This document shows, in pieces, positions 6,241-16,400 of a stretch of 31,346 bases of DNA. The translations under genes were made by a program, and so were the position numbers. This stretch comes from a virus. Under the pieces are notes generated by a model that was not told the DNA's origin, searched no databases, and worked only from the letters and a program-made list of their open reading frames with translations. The stretch spans positions 1 to 31,346 of the IMG/VR virus record IMGVR_UViG_3300024999_000283; one strand, 5' to 3'. Numbering within the stretch: position 1 is the stretch's first letter; each line of letters starts with the position of its first letter.

Positions 6241-7404
6241 ATGGCATTTCAAAAACCGACGATAAATAAGATTAAAACTGATATTAAGGCATTAAGTATT
6301 TATATTAGAACAATTAAGAAATTTGGTAAATCGACTCTTTTTAGAGATGTAGTTCTTGAAAAATATGGGGATCCATTAAGAGGATTATTGGTAGGTATTG
6401 GGGCTGAAATGGGGTATACATTGCTTGACGAACTAAATCATACTCATGTAGAAACATGGCAGGAATTAGTTGAAATGAAAGAATGGTTAATAGAACAAAA
6501 AGGTAAAGAACATAATATTGAGATTGTAGCTTTTGATGTTGTGGATGAGTTTCTTCCAATTCTAGATAGAGAAGTAGTCAGACTGTCAAATATTGATAAC
6601 CCTAAAAAATTATGCAAAAGTGTTAAAGGGGCATATGGTGGTTATAACGCAGGAATTGAAATTGTAGTACAAATGGCAAAAGATTATTTTCTTGATCTTA
6701 AAAAAGCAGGAGTTGGAGTATGGTGTGTGGCTCATACAAAATACAAAAATATTAAACAAAAGGGTGATATTGATGATGGATATATGAGTCTATCTTCCAC
6801 TTTAACATCAAATTATGAAAGCATTTTTGGAGATGTATTTGACTGTGTATTAACTGGATATATTGATAGAGACTTAGAAGAAGAAACTATTACAATGCAG
6901 GATGACAAGGAAAAGAAAATTCGTCACGCTACAGGAGAAACAAGAAAATTGTATCTTCGTGGGAATACTTTTATTGATGCTGGTTGTAGATTCAAAGATG
7001 GTTCTGTTCCTGAATACATAGTATTTGATCAACCAAATATGGCTAAAGAATTTATTAGAGTTCTTGAAGAAGGTATGAGATTATCTAAGTCAACTATTGT
7101 TTCTGTAGAGGAATTTAAAAAAATTCAAGAAGATGATCTAATTGAGGAGGAAGTAAAAGAACAAGAAATAATTAAGGATGAAATTAAAGATAATGAAATA
7201 GCAGAAGAAACGGTAGAAGAAAATAACGATACTATTGATGTTGAAAAAAATAAAGAATTAATTAAAAATATTACTACTCATTATAAAGGAGCAACAGATG
7301 AACAAAAAACAAAAGTAAAAGCTATTTTAAATGCTAATGGTGCTTCAAAATTTGATGCTAGTTTACCAACTAAAGTATTTGAAGAAATTTTAAGTATATT
7401 TTAA
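6241..7404 (+). CDS. RecA/Sak4-like AAA ATPase with altered Walker A, 387 aa
   Basis: Resembles phage AAA/Sak4-type recombination ATPases: N-terminal strand KALSIYI, P-loop FGKSTLFRD near residues 35-43, Walker B strand IEIVAFDVVDEF near 98-109, and a sensor-like VWCVAHTKY strand around 160-168. Family members promote strand annealing or exchange with an SSB. The canonical P-loop is G-x4-G-K-S/T; here the first Gly position is Thr (TIKKFGKS), so nucleotide binding may be weakened. Residues from about 290 to 335 are a very acidic Glu-rich linker before a short helical C-terminal domain. It lies between the SSB-like and helicase genes. A GGGGA ribosome binding site precedes the ATG. Confidence 0.65.
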   Translation: MAFQKPTINKIKTDIKALSIYIRTIKKFGKSTLFRDVVLEKYGDPLRGLLVGIGAEMGYTLLDELNHTHVETWQELVEMKEWLIEQKGKEHNIEIVAFDVVDEFLPILDREVVRLSNIDNPKKLCKSVKGAYGGYNAGIEIVVQMAKDYFLDLKKAGVGVWCVAHTKYKNIKQKGDIDDGYMSLSSTLTSNYESIFGDVFDCVLTGYIDRDLEEETITMQDDKEKKIRHATGETRKLYLRGNTFIDAGCRFKDGSVPEYIVFDQPNMAKEFIRVLEEGMRLSKSTIVSVEEFKKIQEDDLIEEEVKEQEIIKDEIKDNEIAEETVEENNDTIDVEKNKELIKNITTHYKGATDEQKTKVKAILNANGASKFDASLPTKVFEEILSIF

Positions 7405-7414
7405 ATAACTGAAT

Positions 7415-7435
7415 AGGGAGGTTTAGGGCCTCCCT
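7415..7435 (+). other. intercistronic hairpin
   Basis: AGGGAGG and CCTCCCT form a 7-bp stem around TTTAGGG, 10 nt after the ATPase stop. The left arm contains a GGGAGG resembling a ribosome binding site that would be hidden when folded. A TTTCCC tract follows rather than a U-tract. Same class as the hairpins at 526, 6176 and 22174. Confidence 0.5.
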
Positions 7436-7463
7436 TTCCCTATCTATTAGGAGGTAGATATTA

Positions 7464-7943
7464 ATGCTTGTTAAATGTAAATGTCATAGTGTTAAAATTG
7501 ATAGAGATATTGCTTTTAAAGTAGTTGTAAATAATAAAAATGAATACTATTGTTCAGAGCGAGAATATCTCGAATTAAAAGAGAAAAAAGAGGGCAGAAA
7601 AATTATTCTAGAAAAGATAAACAATGTGTTTGGATATACAATTACAAATACTATCTTAAATAAAGAATTAAGTGAATTATCCAAGGTTTATTCTTTTACA
7701 AAAATGAATTCATATGTTAATGAAAATATGATTGAATTGCAAAAGTTTATGAGTAAATCATTTACTAGTGAATATGGAAAAATAAAATATTTTACAACAA
7801 TATTAAAAAATAATCTTAAAGATTATATAGTTGCAAATTCAGAAATTATTAAAGAGTCTACAGAGCAAGAAGTAATTATTACAAAATATAAACCTAGAAA
7901 TAGAAAAAAAAGTTTAGACGAATATATAAGTGATTTGGAGTGA
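7464..7943 (+). CDS. small Zn-finger replication protein, helicase-loader candidate, 159 aa
   Basis: AGGAGG precedes the ATG. The N-terminus has KCKCH and, about 25 residues later, YYCSEREY, giving a probable zinc site (C-x-C-H ... C). The rest is helical with a basic KPRNRKKS patch before the acidic end. The stop overlaps a GTG in the helicase gene by 4 nt, so the two are translationally coupled. Its size and its place just before a DnaB-like helicase fit a helicase loader or primosome protein; that role is inferred from position only. Confidence 0.5.
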   Translation: MLVKCKCHSVKIDRDIAFKVVVNNKNEYYCSEREYLELKEKKEGRKIILEKINNVFGYTITNTILNKELSELSKVYSFTKMNSYVNENMIELQKFMSKSFTSEYGKIKYFTTILKNNLKDYIVANSEIIKESTEQEVIITKYKPRNRKKSLDEYISDLE

Positions 7944-9496
7944 TTAATATAGACGGATTTCTTACTGGTTGCTCAAAATATCCTCTAGAACTGCTCAGTG
8001 GTAGAATAGCAATAGAAGGTAATGTTATATCATGTATTGCAAAAGACCTTCTTCTTCTAGATGAGGCAGATATTGATACTAAAGATTTTATAAGTGAAGA
8101 TGCATGTTATTACTTTGGGTTATTTAAAAATATTAGAGCAAGAGGATTTAGTTCGTTAGATGAAATAACCATATTATCAAATATATCGGAATTTATAGAA
8201 ATAGGATTTCAAGAACGTGGTGGTTGGAATGCCATACAAAATTTAATTGATATCATTAATATTAAAAATTGGGATACATATTTAGATATTTTATGTCGAG
8301 AGAATATTATAATTAATCTATATAATGATGGATTTAATTTATTGAGTCCAATTGAAGAAAATGGAAAACAGATAATCCCATTAGAATTGTTTAGAAAAAT
8401 GGACAGCGAAAGTGTTATGGATTGGTATGAAAGTAGATTAAGTGGTTTTGGGACAGGATATTCAAATAAAGTTCTAGAGGAAGAAGAAATTGATATTGAT
8501 AATGAATTCTTAGAGCGTCTAGAAGAAGGACTAGAAAATGGAGTGCCATTTGATATATTTGGTGAAGATATTGATGGGAAAGAAGTTAAATGTCTGCCAT
8601 TTTTATCAAGACAGTTAAATGGACTTATGGATGGAACAACTACGGTTTTAGGTGGATATTCTTCGGCAGGAAAAACTACAGCTTGGATAACTGTGATTAT
8701 GGGATTAATATACAGAGATAGGAAAATTCTTATTATATCTAATGAACAAAAAGCAAAAGTATTCAAAATACAATTTGTAGTATGGTTATTAGCTAAAAGG
8801 TTTAAGTATTTTAATCTTACAAAAAAGAAACTTATGAGTGGAGATATATCTGAACAAGACAAGGCATATCTTAAAAAAGCACAAGAATATTGGAACACAG
8901 AAATTAAAGGCAAGGTTAAATTTATTGCTATTCCAGATGCAGATATGACTTTAGTAAAAAAGAAAATAAGAGAAAATGTTTTAAAACATGGGTATGACAC
9001 TGTATTATATGACACACTCAAACTTGATTTAAACACAGACAATAAGCAATATTATCTAGAACTAATCAAGGACTCTAGAGAATTTGATAAGATGTCGAAA
9101 AAATATAATATTATTATGTTGCTTTCTCTCCAATTGGCAATTAATACTCTAGGAAAACTATTTTTAGATGCGTCTGTTTTATCTATGTCAAAACAAATTA
9201 AAGAAGTATTGGAGAATCTTTTACTTATGAGAACTGTATATCCAGAAGAATTAGATCCTGAGAATAAAAAATATTATTGCAAACCATTTCAAAGAAAAAA
9301 CATTGCAGGTAAATGGTGTGAAGAAGAATATATTCCAGATCAAACAGCAGTATGGCGTATGCTCTTCGTAGATAAGGCTAGGAGTGGCGAGAATAGTTCG
9401 GACAATGGTATAGCATATCTCCTGAGATTTGACGGAGCACATGGCACATTTTTAGAGGCAAGTATGTGTAGACCGAAACATGCAACTATTGTATAA
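7940..9496 (+). CDS. DnaB-like replicative helicase, 515-518 aa
   Basis: A helical N-terminal region resembling the DnaB N domain (about 1-120), a linker, and a RecA-fold motor from about 215: Walker A GGYSSAGKTT (238-247), the strand LIISNEQKAKVF with the catalytic-type Glu, Walker B YDTVLYDT near 355-362, and LLSLQLAINT resembling the DnaB SQL sensor. The reaction is ATP-driven 5'-3' unwinding at the fork. The start is uncertain: GTG at 7940 overlaps the previous stop but has no ribosome binding site, while TTGGAG sits 8 nt before an in-frame ATA at 7949. It is flanked by the putative loader and the primase. Confidence 0.8.
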   Translation: MINIDGFLTGCSKYPLELLSGRIAIEGNVISCIAKDLLLLDEADIDTKDFISEDACYYFGLFKNIRARGFSSLDEITILSNISEFIEIGFQERGGWNAIQNLIDIINIKNWDTYLDILCRENIIINLYNDGFNLLSPIEENGKQIIPLELFRKMDSESVMDWYESRLSGFGTGYSNKVLEEEEIDIDNEFLERLEEGLENGVPFDIFGEDIDGKEVKCLPFLSRQLNGLMDGTTTVLGGYSSAGKTTAWITVIMGLIYRDRKILIISNEQKAKVFKIQFVVWLLAKRFKYFNLTKKKLMSGDISEQDKAYLKKAQEYWNTEIKGKVKFIAIPDADMTLVKKKIRENVLKHGYDTVLYDTLKLDLNTDNKQYYLELIKDSREFDKMSKKYNIIMLLSLQLAINTLGKLFLDASVLSMSKQIKEVLENLLLMRTVYPEELDPENKKYYCKPFQRKNIAGKWCEEEYIPDQTAVWRMLFVDKARSGENSSDNGIAYLLRFDGAHGTFLEASMCRPKHATIV

Positions 9497-9511
9497 GGAG
9501 GAATAATCAAT

Positions 9512-10531
9512 ATGTTGTCGGAAATAAAAAGTACACTCATAAATAATCCACAACATATTGAAAATATTCTTGAGGAGTATGGGTTTAGCAATATATCTAT
9601 TAAATCACAAGAAATTCGTTGTGGAATAGATGAAAAGACAAACAAAAGTTCTATTAAGATAAAACTTATTAAAAATGATTATCTTTATGTTACAGATTAT
9701 GGCAGGTCAATCAACTGTGACTTCTTTAGTTTTATTATTAAAAGTAGAAGTGTAGATTATAAAGATGTAATAAATGTAGTTAAAAAAGAATTGGGCATTG
9801 AGCATCTATGTTATACAAAAAAGAAATCAATATTTGGAGGATTTTATGACAAAATTAGAGTTAAAAAATCACCCTCCATAGAATTAAATTATCATAATGA
9901 TAATATTCTGATTCCATTTAGTAATAAATTTAATATGAAGTTCATTATAGATGGCATATCAATTGATAGTCAGAAAAAATTCAATATAGGATTTGATGTA
10001 TTATCTCAAAGAATTACATGCCCTTGGTGGAGTTTTGATGGAAGATTAGTAGGAATCACAGGAAGATATAACGGTGATTATGAAGAGGATAATACATTGA
10101 AATGGTTTCCAGTTATTCCTCATCCCAAATCACAGACACTATATGGATATACTGAAAATTATCAATATTTACAAGGATGTGAAGAGTTATATATTGGTGA
10201 ATCAGAGAAATTTGTTCTCCAATTAGACACAATGGGTATTTATACTGGATTGTCTTTAGGAGGTAATTCAATTCATGCCCCTCAAATAATACATATTATT
10301 AATCTAAATCCTAAAAATATTTTATTCGGGTATGATGAAGGATTGGATGAGGAAGTGATACTAAATCAAATACACAAAGTAAAAGCAATGGTTAAGTTCT
10401 TTGATATAAAAATAGGATACATAATTGATAGAAAAAATAAAATATTGCCTAAAGAATCAAAGATGAGTCCAACAGATTTAGGTAAAGAAATGTTTTTAGA
10501 ACTAATAAATAATTTTGTAGAATGGGTGTGA
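9512..10531 (+). CDS. DnaG-type DNA primase, TOPRIM, 339 aa
   Basis: AAGGAGG precedes the ATG by the usual distance. The N-terminal 80 residues hold IRCGIDEKTNKSSI and INCDFFSFI, resembling the zinc-binding/template region of DnaG-type phage primases. The centre has WWSFDGRLVGITGRY, typical of the primase core. The TOPRIM metal site is seen as LYIGESEKFVLQLDTMGI (Glu) and ILFGYDEGLDEE (Asp-x-x-x-Asp) near residues 230 and 275. It would synthesise RNA primers on the lagging strand together with the upstream helicase. Shorter than bacterial DnaG because the helicase-binding C domain is absent. Confidence 0.75.
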   Translation: MLSEIKSTLINNPQHIENILEEYGFSNISIKSQEIRCGIDEKTNKSSIKIKLIKNDYLYVTDYGRSINCDFFSFIIKSRSVDYKDVINVVKKELGIEHLCYTKKKSIFGGFYDKIRVKKSPSIELNYHNDNILIPFSNKFNMKFIIDGISIDSQKKFNIGFDVLSQRITCPWWSFDGRLVGITGRYNGDYEEDNTLKWFPVIPHPKSQTLYGYTENYQYLQGCEELYIGESEKFVLQLDTMGIYTGLSLGGNSIHAPQIIHIINLNPKNILFGYDEGLDEEVILNQIHKVKAMVKFFDIKIGYIIDRKNKILPKESKMSPTDLGKEMFLELINNFVEWV

Positions 10532-10535
10532 CTTT

Positions 10536-12164
10536 TTGAAACAAAACTGGAAGGTTTTAGAACCTAAAGAAGAATATAGTGAATATGATTCAATGACTGA
10601 TAAAATTTTAAAAATAAGAGGAATTAAAGATAAAGAGAAATTTCTTAAGCCTAGTGATAATGATATTAATAGTCCTTGGGAATTATCTAATATGGAATTA
10701 GCAGTTGATAAAATTATTAATGCAATAGAAAATAAATTAACAGTTGGTATCTATGGGGACATAGATACCGATGGCGTAACTTCTCTAACAATAAAATATA
10801 AATATTTGAAAAATTGTGGTATTAGTCCAATTGTCTTGTATCATCAAAGAAATAAAGGGCATGGAGTTATTGTAGATAATGTTCCAAAAGATTTAGATTT
10901 ACTCATTATTGTTGATAGTAGTAGTAATTCTGTTGAAGAATGTAAAGAATTAAGTAAAGATATGGATATTATAATTTTAGACCATCATAATATAGAAAAA
11001 GATAATCCATATGCTATAGTAGTTAATCCTCAATGTAATGATTATCCTAATAAAAATCTTAGTGGTGCAGGAGTTTCCTATCAGACTTGCAAAGCTATTG
11101 ATGAGAAAATGCTTACTTTTTATGCTGATAATTACATTGATATTTGTGCAGTTGGATTAATCGGAGATATGATGGATGTGTCTGATCCAGAAACAAGAGC
11201 TTTAATACAAAAAGGGTTACTAAAAATACATAATAATTGTGATAAATCTCTCAAAGCAATTCTTAAACACTTAAAGAAAGAATATAAACCTAATGCCACA
11301 ACAATTGCATTTTATTTAGTACCATTCATAAATTCAATTATTAGGTTGGGTAAAATTGAAAACATTATAGAAATACTAACAACTGAAGATGAAAAAAGAC
11401 TAAAAGTTTTAATTAAGTCTTGTGGTGGAATGAATGATAAGAGAAAAATACTTCAAGCAGAAATTGTTGAGAAGATAGAAAGTATAATAAATTTAGATCA
11501 TAAAATAATTATTGTAGATGTTACTGAATTAAAAGCAAATACAACGTTAAATGGTTTAATTGCACAAAATGTTGCTCAAAAATATCAGAAATCAACATTG
11601 GTTGTTAGTTTAGATAAAGAGACTGGTACATTAGGAGGTAGTGGTAGGGGATATGGTAATGAGTTTGACTTTAAAGAAGCATTATCCCGTACAGGGTTGT
11701 TTGAGAGCGTAGAAGGGCATAGTGGGGCTTTTGGAGTGGAATTTAAACCTGATAATTTAAATCAAATATATGAAATTATTGATTTAGAACTTGAACATAT
11801 GAAACAAGAATATGTTGTTGAAGCTGACATGATTATTAAGGTTGAGGATATTACGTGGGATTTATTATATGAAATCCAAAGACTATCTTTTATAGCAGGG
11901 CAAGGATTTAAAGAGCCTTTATTTATTATTGAAGACTTGCCTGTTGGAGATGTGAAAATTATGAAAGAGATACATATAAAATTTGATGCAGAAGATTTAG
12001 AATGTGTAAAATTTAATGTTAGTGAAGATGAAATTAGTGGTATAGAAAGATCAATGTTTGTAGATGTATTAGGAAGTTTGAGTGTTAATTCTTGGTATAA
12101 TTTTGGAACAAAAACAACTATAAGAAGCAAACAAGTAATGATAAAAGATGTTCAGGTATATTAA
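10536..12164 (+). CDS. RecJ-like DHH single-strand exonuclease, 542 aa
   Basis: TTG start, four bases after the primase stop. RecJ-family motifs are clear: YGDIDTDGVTS (motif I) near residue 75, IIVDSSSN (motif II), IILDHHN (the DHH signature), NLSGAGVSYQ, and AVGLIGDMMD near 210. The later GGSGRGYG-x5-FKEAL segment matches the DHHA1 domain that grips ssDNA. The family degrades single-stranded DNA 5'-3' with Mn/Mg in recombination and repair. RecJ commonly adds a C-terminal OB domain, consistent with the beta-rich tail here. Part of the replication operon. Confidence 0.8.
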   Translation: MKQNWKVLEPKEEYSEYDSMTDKILKIRGIKDKEKFLKPSDNDINSPWELSNMELAVDKIINAIENKLTVGIYGDIDTDGVTSLTIKYKYLKNCGISPIVLYHQRNKGHGVIVDNVPKDLDLLIIVDSSSNSVEECKELSKDMDIIILDHHNIEKDNPYAIVVNPQCNDYPNKNLSGAGVSYQTCKAIDEKMLTFYADNYIDICAVGLIGDMMDVSDPETRALIQKGLLKIHNNCDKSLKAILKHLKKEYKPNATTIAFYLVPFINSIIRLGKIENIIEILTTEDEKRLKVLIKSCGGMNDKRKILQAEIVEKIESIINLDHKIIIVDVTELKANTTLNGLIAQNVAQKYQKSTLVVSLDKETGTLGGSGRGYGNEFDFKEALSRTGLFESVEGHSGAFGVEFKPDNLNQIYEIIDLELEHMKQEYVVEADMIIKVEDITWDLLYEIQRLSFIAGQGFKEPLFIIEDLPVGDVKIMKEIHIKFDAEDLECVKFNVSEDEISGIERSMFVDVLGSLSVNSWYNFGTKTTIRSKQVMIKDVQVY

Positions 12165-12181
12165 GAAAAATAGGAGGAAAT

Positions 12182-13411
12182 ATGAAAGAAATTCAGTATT
12201 GTAGTATATGTGGTGTATCAGAAAAGGATACAAGGTTTTATTATAATAACAAATGTGGTAAAAATTTGTGTAACAAACATTATACGCAATTAAATAGAAG
12301 TGGAAAAGTTACTGATTCTTCTCAACCAGATACAACTTTTAAAAAGATATATTGGACTCCTGAAGAAGAAAAGATGTTAATAGATTTAGTAGATAATAAA
12401 ACTCCCTATGAAGAAATTGCAATAATATTAAATAAAAGATCAAGTGGTTCTATAAGTAGTAAAGTTGCTAGTATGGGTATTGAAACAAAATATACAAATA
12501 GCTCAAAATTTAAAGCAATTTATCAAGATTATGATTGGTGTTATCAAAAATATATGATTGAGGGATTAAATCACGAAGAAATGGCGTCGGAAGCTAAATG
12601 TTCTATGAGAGTTATTGAAAAGTGGTGTTCAGAAAGACATAGATTAACTCAAGAACATAGACAAGTACATAAACAACTAAACGACAAGCAAAAAGATTTA
12701 ATAGTTGGTTCAATGTTAGGAGATGGGCATATTGATAAAAGAGAAACACAACCTATTTTCATAGTCGTACATGCAGAAGATCAAAAAGATTATTTGTATT
12801 ATAAATATGAATTATTGAAAGAATTCTGTAATATATCTCCAACAAAACAAGAAGCAGGATTTAGAGAGTTTAATGGGAAATTATATCCTTGCCAAGCTAC
12901 ATATAGAATATGCACAAGAATATACGATTGCTTTTTAGAATATAGAGGTAAGACATATACACATCTATTAAATTTAATGAATGAATTCTCTTTTTCAATA
13001 TGGATGTTGGATGATGGATATAGGAGTAGTTCTAATTGGGAATTATGTATTTGTGAATATACAGAAGAAGATATTAATAATGCTTTAAATATTTTTAAAG
13101 ATAAATTTGGTCTAGTGGGTAAATTTAAAAAAGATATAAGGTATCTAATGTTTGATGCAATTTCATCACGTAAAATAGATGAGATTATATTGAAAAACAT
13201 CCCAAATGAATTAGATATAATAAAAAATAAAATTACTGAAAATAATATTTCAGCAGGACAGAAGTTTATATATGTGCAATATAATAATGAGGATATAAAA
13301 CTGCATGAATTATGTAAAGATTTAGAGTTAGATTATAAATATGTTTGGCAGAAATTAAATAGAGGTGGTTCTATAGAAGAAATACTTAATAAAAGGGCGG
13401 TAAATTTATGA
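12182..13411 (+). CDS. LAGLIDADG homing endonuclease with N-terminal zinc module, 409 aa
   Basis: Three parts are visible. (1) A zinc-type module at residues 7-40: CSIC, then LCNKHYTQLNRSGK. (2) A Myb/SANT-like DNA-binding segment, YWTPEEEKMLIDLV, near 58-100. (3) Two LAGLIDADG helices: IVGSMLGDGHI (about 174-184) and FSIWMLDDGY (about 271-280), giving a single-chain double-motif nuclease that cuts long asymmetric sites. The C-terminus has a further helical DNA-binding segment. It stands between recJ-like and dnaE-like genes, and its stop overlaps the polymerase start as ATGA. No intron or intein boundary was seen, so it appears free-standing. Confidence 0.8.
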   Translation: MKEIQYCSICGVSEKDTRFYYNNKCGKNLCNKHYTQLNRSGKVTDSSQPDTTFKKIYWTPEEEKMLIDLVDNKTPYEEIAIILNKRSSGSISSKVASMGIETKYTNSSKFKAIYQDYDWCYQKYMIEGLNHEEMASEAKCSMRVIEKWCSERHRLTQEHRQVHKQLNDKQKDLIVGSMLGDGHIDKRETQPIFIVVHAEDQKDYLYYKYELLKEFCNISPTKQEAGFREFNGKLYPCQATYRICTRIYDCFLEYRGKTYTHLLNLMNEFSFSIWMLDDGYRSSSNWELCICEYTEEDINNALNIFKDKFGLVGKFKKDIRYLMFDAISSRKIDEIILKNIPNELDIIKNKITENNISAGQKFIYVQYNNEDIKLHELCKDLELDYKYVWQKLNRGGSIEEILNKRAVNL

Positions 13412-16400
13412 AAGATAATTATGTAACTTATCATTTACATACTGAATTATCTTTATTAGACTCATGTACTAATTTTAAGCTATATGTTGATAAAGCAGTA
13501 GAGTTAGGACAAAAAGCAATATGTTTTTCAGAACATGGTAATGTATATAATAATGTAGAGAAGAAGATATACTGTGACAAGAATAATATTAAATATATTC
13601 ATGGGTGCGAAGTATATCTCACTGAAACATTAGATGAAAAAGTAAGAGACAACTTTCACACCATCCTTATTAGTCGTAATTTTGAAGGTGTAAAAGAAAT
13701 TAATAAATTAATAGATATATCTACTCAAGATGATCATATGTATTATAAAAATAGAATATCATTTGATGAATTTCTTAATGTATCTAATAACATTATTTGC
13801 ATCTCTGCCTGTTTAGCTTCACCGCTGAACAGGCTAGAGGAAACTAACCCATACTATGAAAAACTATTACATAAATATGATTACTATGAAATTCAACCAC
13901 ATGTTCATTCAGAAGATCAAAAGTTATACAATAAAAAACTATATGAATTATCTCTTAAATATTCTAAACCACTGATTTGTGGCACAGATACACACGCACT
14001 GAATAGTTATAAAGAAGAGTGTAGGAGTATTTTACAAAAATCTAAAAAAATTGAATATGGAGACGAAGATAAATATGATCTAACCTATAAAAGTTATGAA
14101 GAAGTAGTAGAAATGTTTAAGCAACAAAATGTATTACCTGAGTCTATTTATCTAGAAGCAATCAATAATACTAATGTAATGGCTGATTCTGTTAGTGAAT
14201 ATAATTTAGACTTTTCTTTTAAGTATCCTAAATTATATGATAATGAAGAAGAAGTTCTTAAAAAACTTATCAATACTAAATATAAGTATAAGGTTAAGAA
14301 GGGAATTATACCCAAAGATAAGATTTATAAAACAAATATGCTAGAAGAATTTAGGGTGTTTAAAAAAATTGGTATGATTGGTTTTATGTTATTCATGTCT
14401 GAGCTGGCTACTTGGTGTAGAGAAAATAATATACCTTTTGGTAATTGCAGAGGCTCTGTTGGAGGTAGTACGATTGCTTTCATACTTGATATTATTGATT
14501 TAGATCCAGTCAAATGGAATACTGTATTTTCAAGATTTGCCAACGAAGACAGGATTGAAATCGGGGATATCGACATGGATTTTAGTCCTTCTCAAAGGGA
14601 GTTAGTTTACAATTATATCATTGATAGATTTGGTAGTGATTACACTTCATATATATTAGCAATTGGCACAATGGCAGAGAAGGGTACTATTGATGCTATT
14701 GGAAGAGCTTTAAATATACCCATACCAGTTGTTTCAAAGATTAAAGAGGATTATGAAAAAGATCCTGAAGAAACTAAATTAAAAAATCCAGACTTATTTT
14801 ATTATTTTGATGGATTATTAAATACTGCTGTTTCTCAATCAATGCATCCGGCAGGTATGATAGCTAGTCCTATCTCTTTGCCTGATAATTATGGGACTGT
14901 ATGGAAAGATGGCAAGAGAATACTTTGTATTAACATGGAAGAGGTGCATGAAGTATCATTAGTAAAATATGATATTCTAGGTTTAAAAAATATTGAAATT
15001 ATTAAAGATACTTGCGAATTTATTGGTGCTCCTTATCCTTTATCTCATGAAATAGATTGGGAAGATAAAAAAGTGTGGGATGATATTATTACTTCTCCTG
15101 TCGCGATCTTCCAATTCGAAGGCAATTTTGCTTTTGATTTATTGAAAAGATATATACCACTCAAGATTAACGACCTATCGTTAGTAAACGCATGTTTGAG
15201 GCCATCTGGAGCAAGTTATAGAGATAGACTAATAGCAAGAGAATTTAATAAAAATCCATCTGAATTAATTGATAACCTATTAAAAGATAATAATGGATTT
15301 TTAGTTTTTCAAGAGGATTGTATTGCATTCCTACAACAAATTTGCGGGTTGAGTGGTAGTGAAGCAGATAATGTTAGAAGAGCAATTGGACGTAAACAAA
15401 AGGATAGAATTGAAGAAGCATTACCTAAAATACTTGAAGGTTATTGCGGAAAATCAGATAAACCGAGAGAAATATCTGAATTAGAAGCAAAAGAATTTTT
15501 AGATATTATCGAGTCGGCCAGTTCGTATATGTTTGGTTTTAACCATTCTACGGGGTATTCGATGATAGGTTATTTATGCGGTTATTACAGATACTACTAC
15601 CCCCTCGAATTTATTACTGCGTATCTAAATAATGCAAACAATGAAGACGACATTAGGGATGGTACAGAATTAGCAAAATTAAAAGGTATTAAAATTAGTC
15701 CTATCAAGTTTAGATATTCAAAAGCAAAATATTTCCCAGATAAAGAAACAAATACAATTTACAAAGGGATAGGAAGTATCAAGTTTTGTAATGAAGATAA
15801 TGGAAGTAAATTATATGAATTAAGAGATAAAAAATATGATACTTTTTATGATGCAATGACCGATATTTTATCTACAGGTATTAATTCTAAACAATTAGAT
15901 ATACTTGTAAAACTAAATTTCTTTAGTGAATTTGCTAAATCAAAAAAGATATTAAGATTTATTGAATTATATGGCATTATAAATTCTGCAAAACAATTAT
16001 CTAAAGATAAGGTTACAAAATTCAATATTAATGTTGATATAATAATTAAATATTCAAGACAAACTGAAAAGAAATTTATTTTATCTGATAATGCAAAGAT
16101 ACTAGAGGAATTATGGGAAGAAATACCCAACAAAAGCATTAATATTAAAGATAGAATACGAACAGAAGTTGAATTTTTAGGTTATCCAGGAACTAAATCA
16201 AGTGAAATATCAAAGGAATATGCTATGGTGGTTGATATTAATACAAAGTATAAAAATCCTGTAGTTACATTATACGAAATGAATAGTGGTAATAAAGAAA
16301 TCATTAAAATAAAGAATAAGCAATTCAATCTGAATCCGTTTGAATTATATGATGTAATCAAAACTAAAGATAGGAAAAGAGAAAAGAAATGGAAAAAGAC

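Noticed and set aside
8209-9042. 277-residue open frame on the minus strand within the helicase gene
   Set aside because: Antisense shadow of a clear helicase coding frame; no ribosome binding site and a low-complexity Ser/Ile/Leu-rich product.
6241-13411. Intron or intein hosting the LAGLIDADG gene or interrupting the ATPase gene
   Set aside because: Both neighbours of the LAGLIDADG gene are full-length, and no splice-like or intein Cys/Asn termini were seen; the odd Walker A is a substitution, not an insertion.
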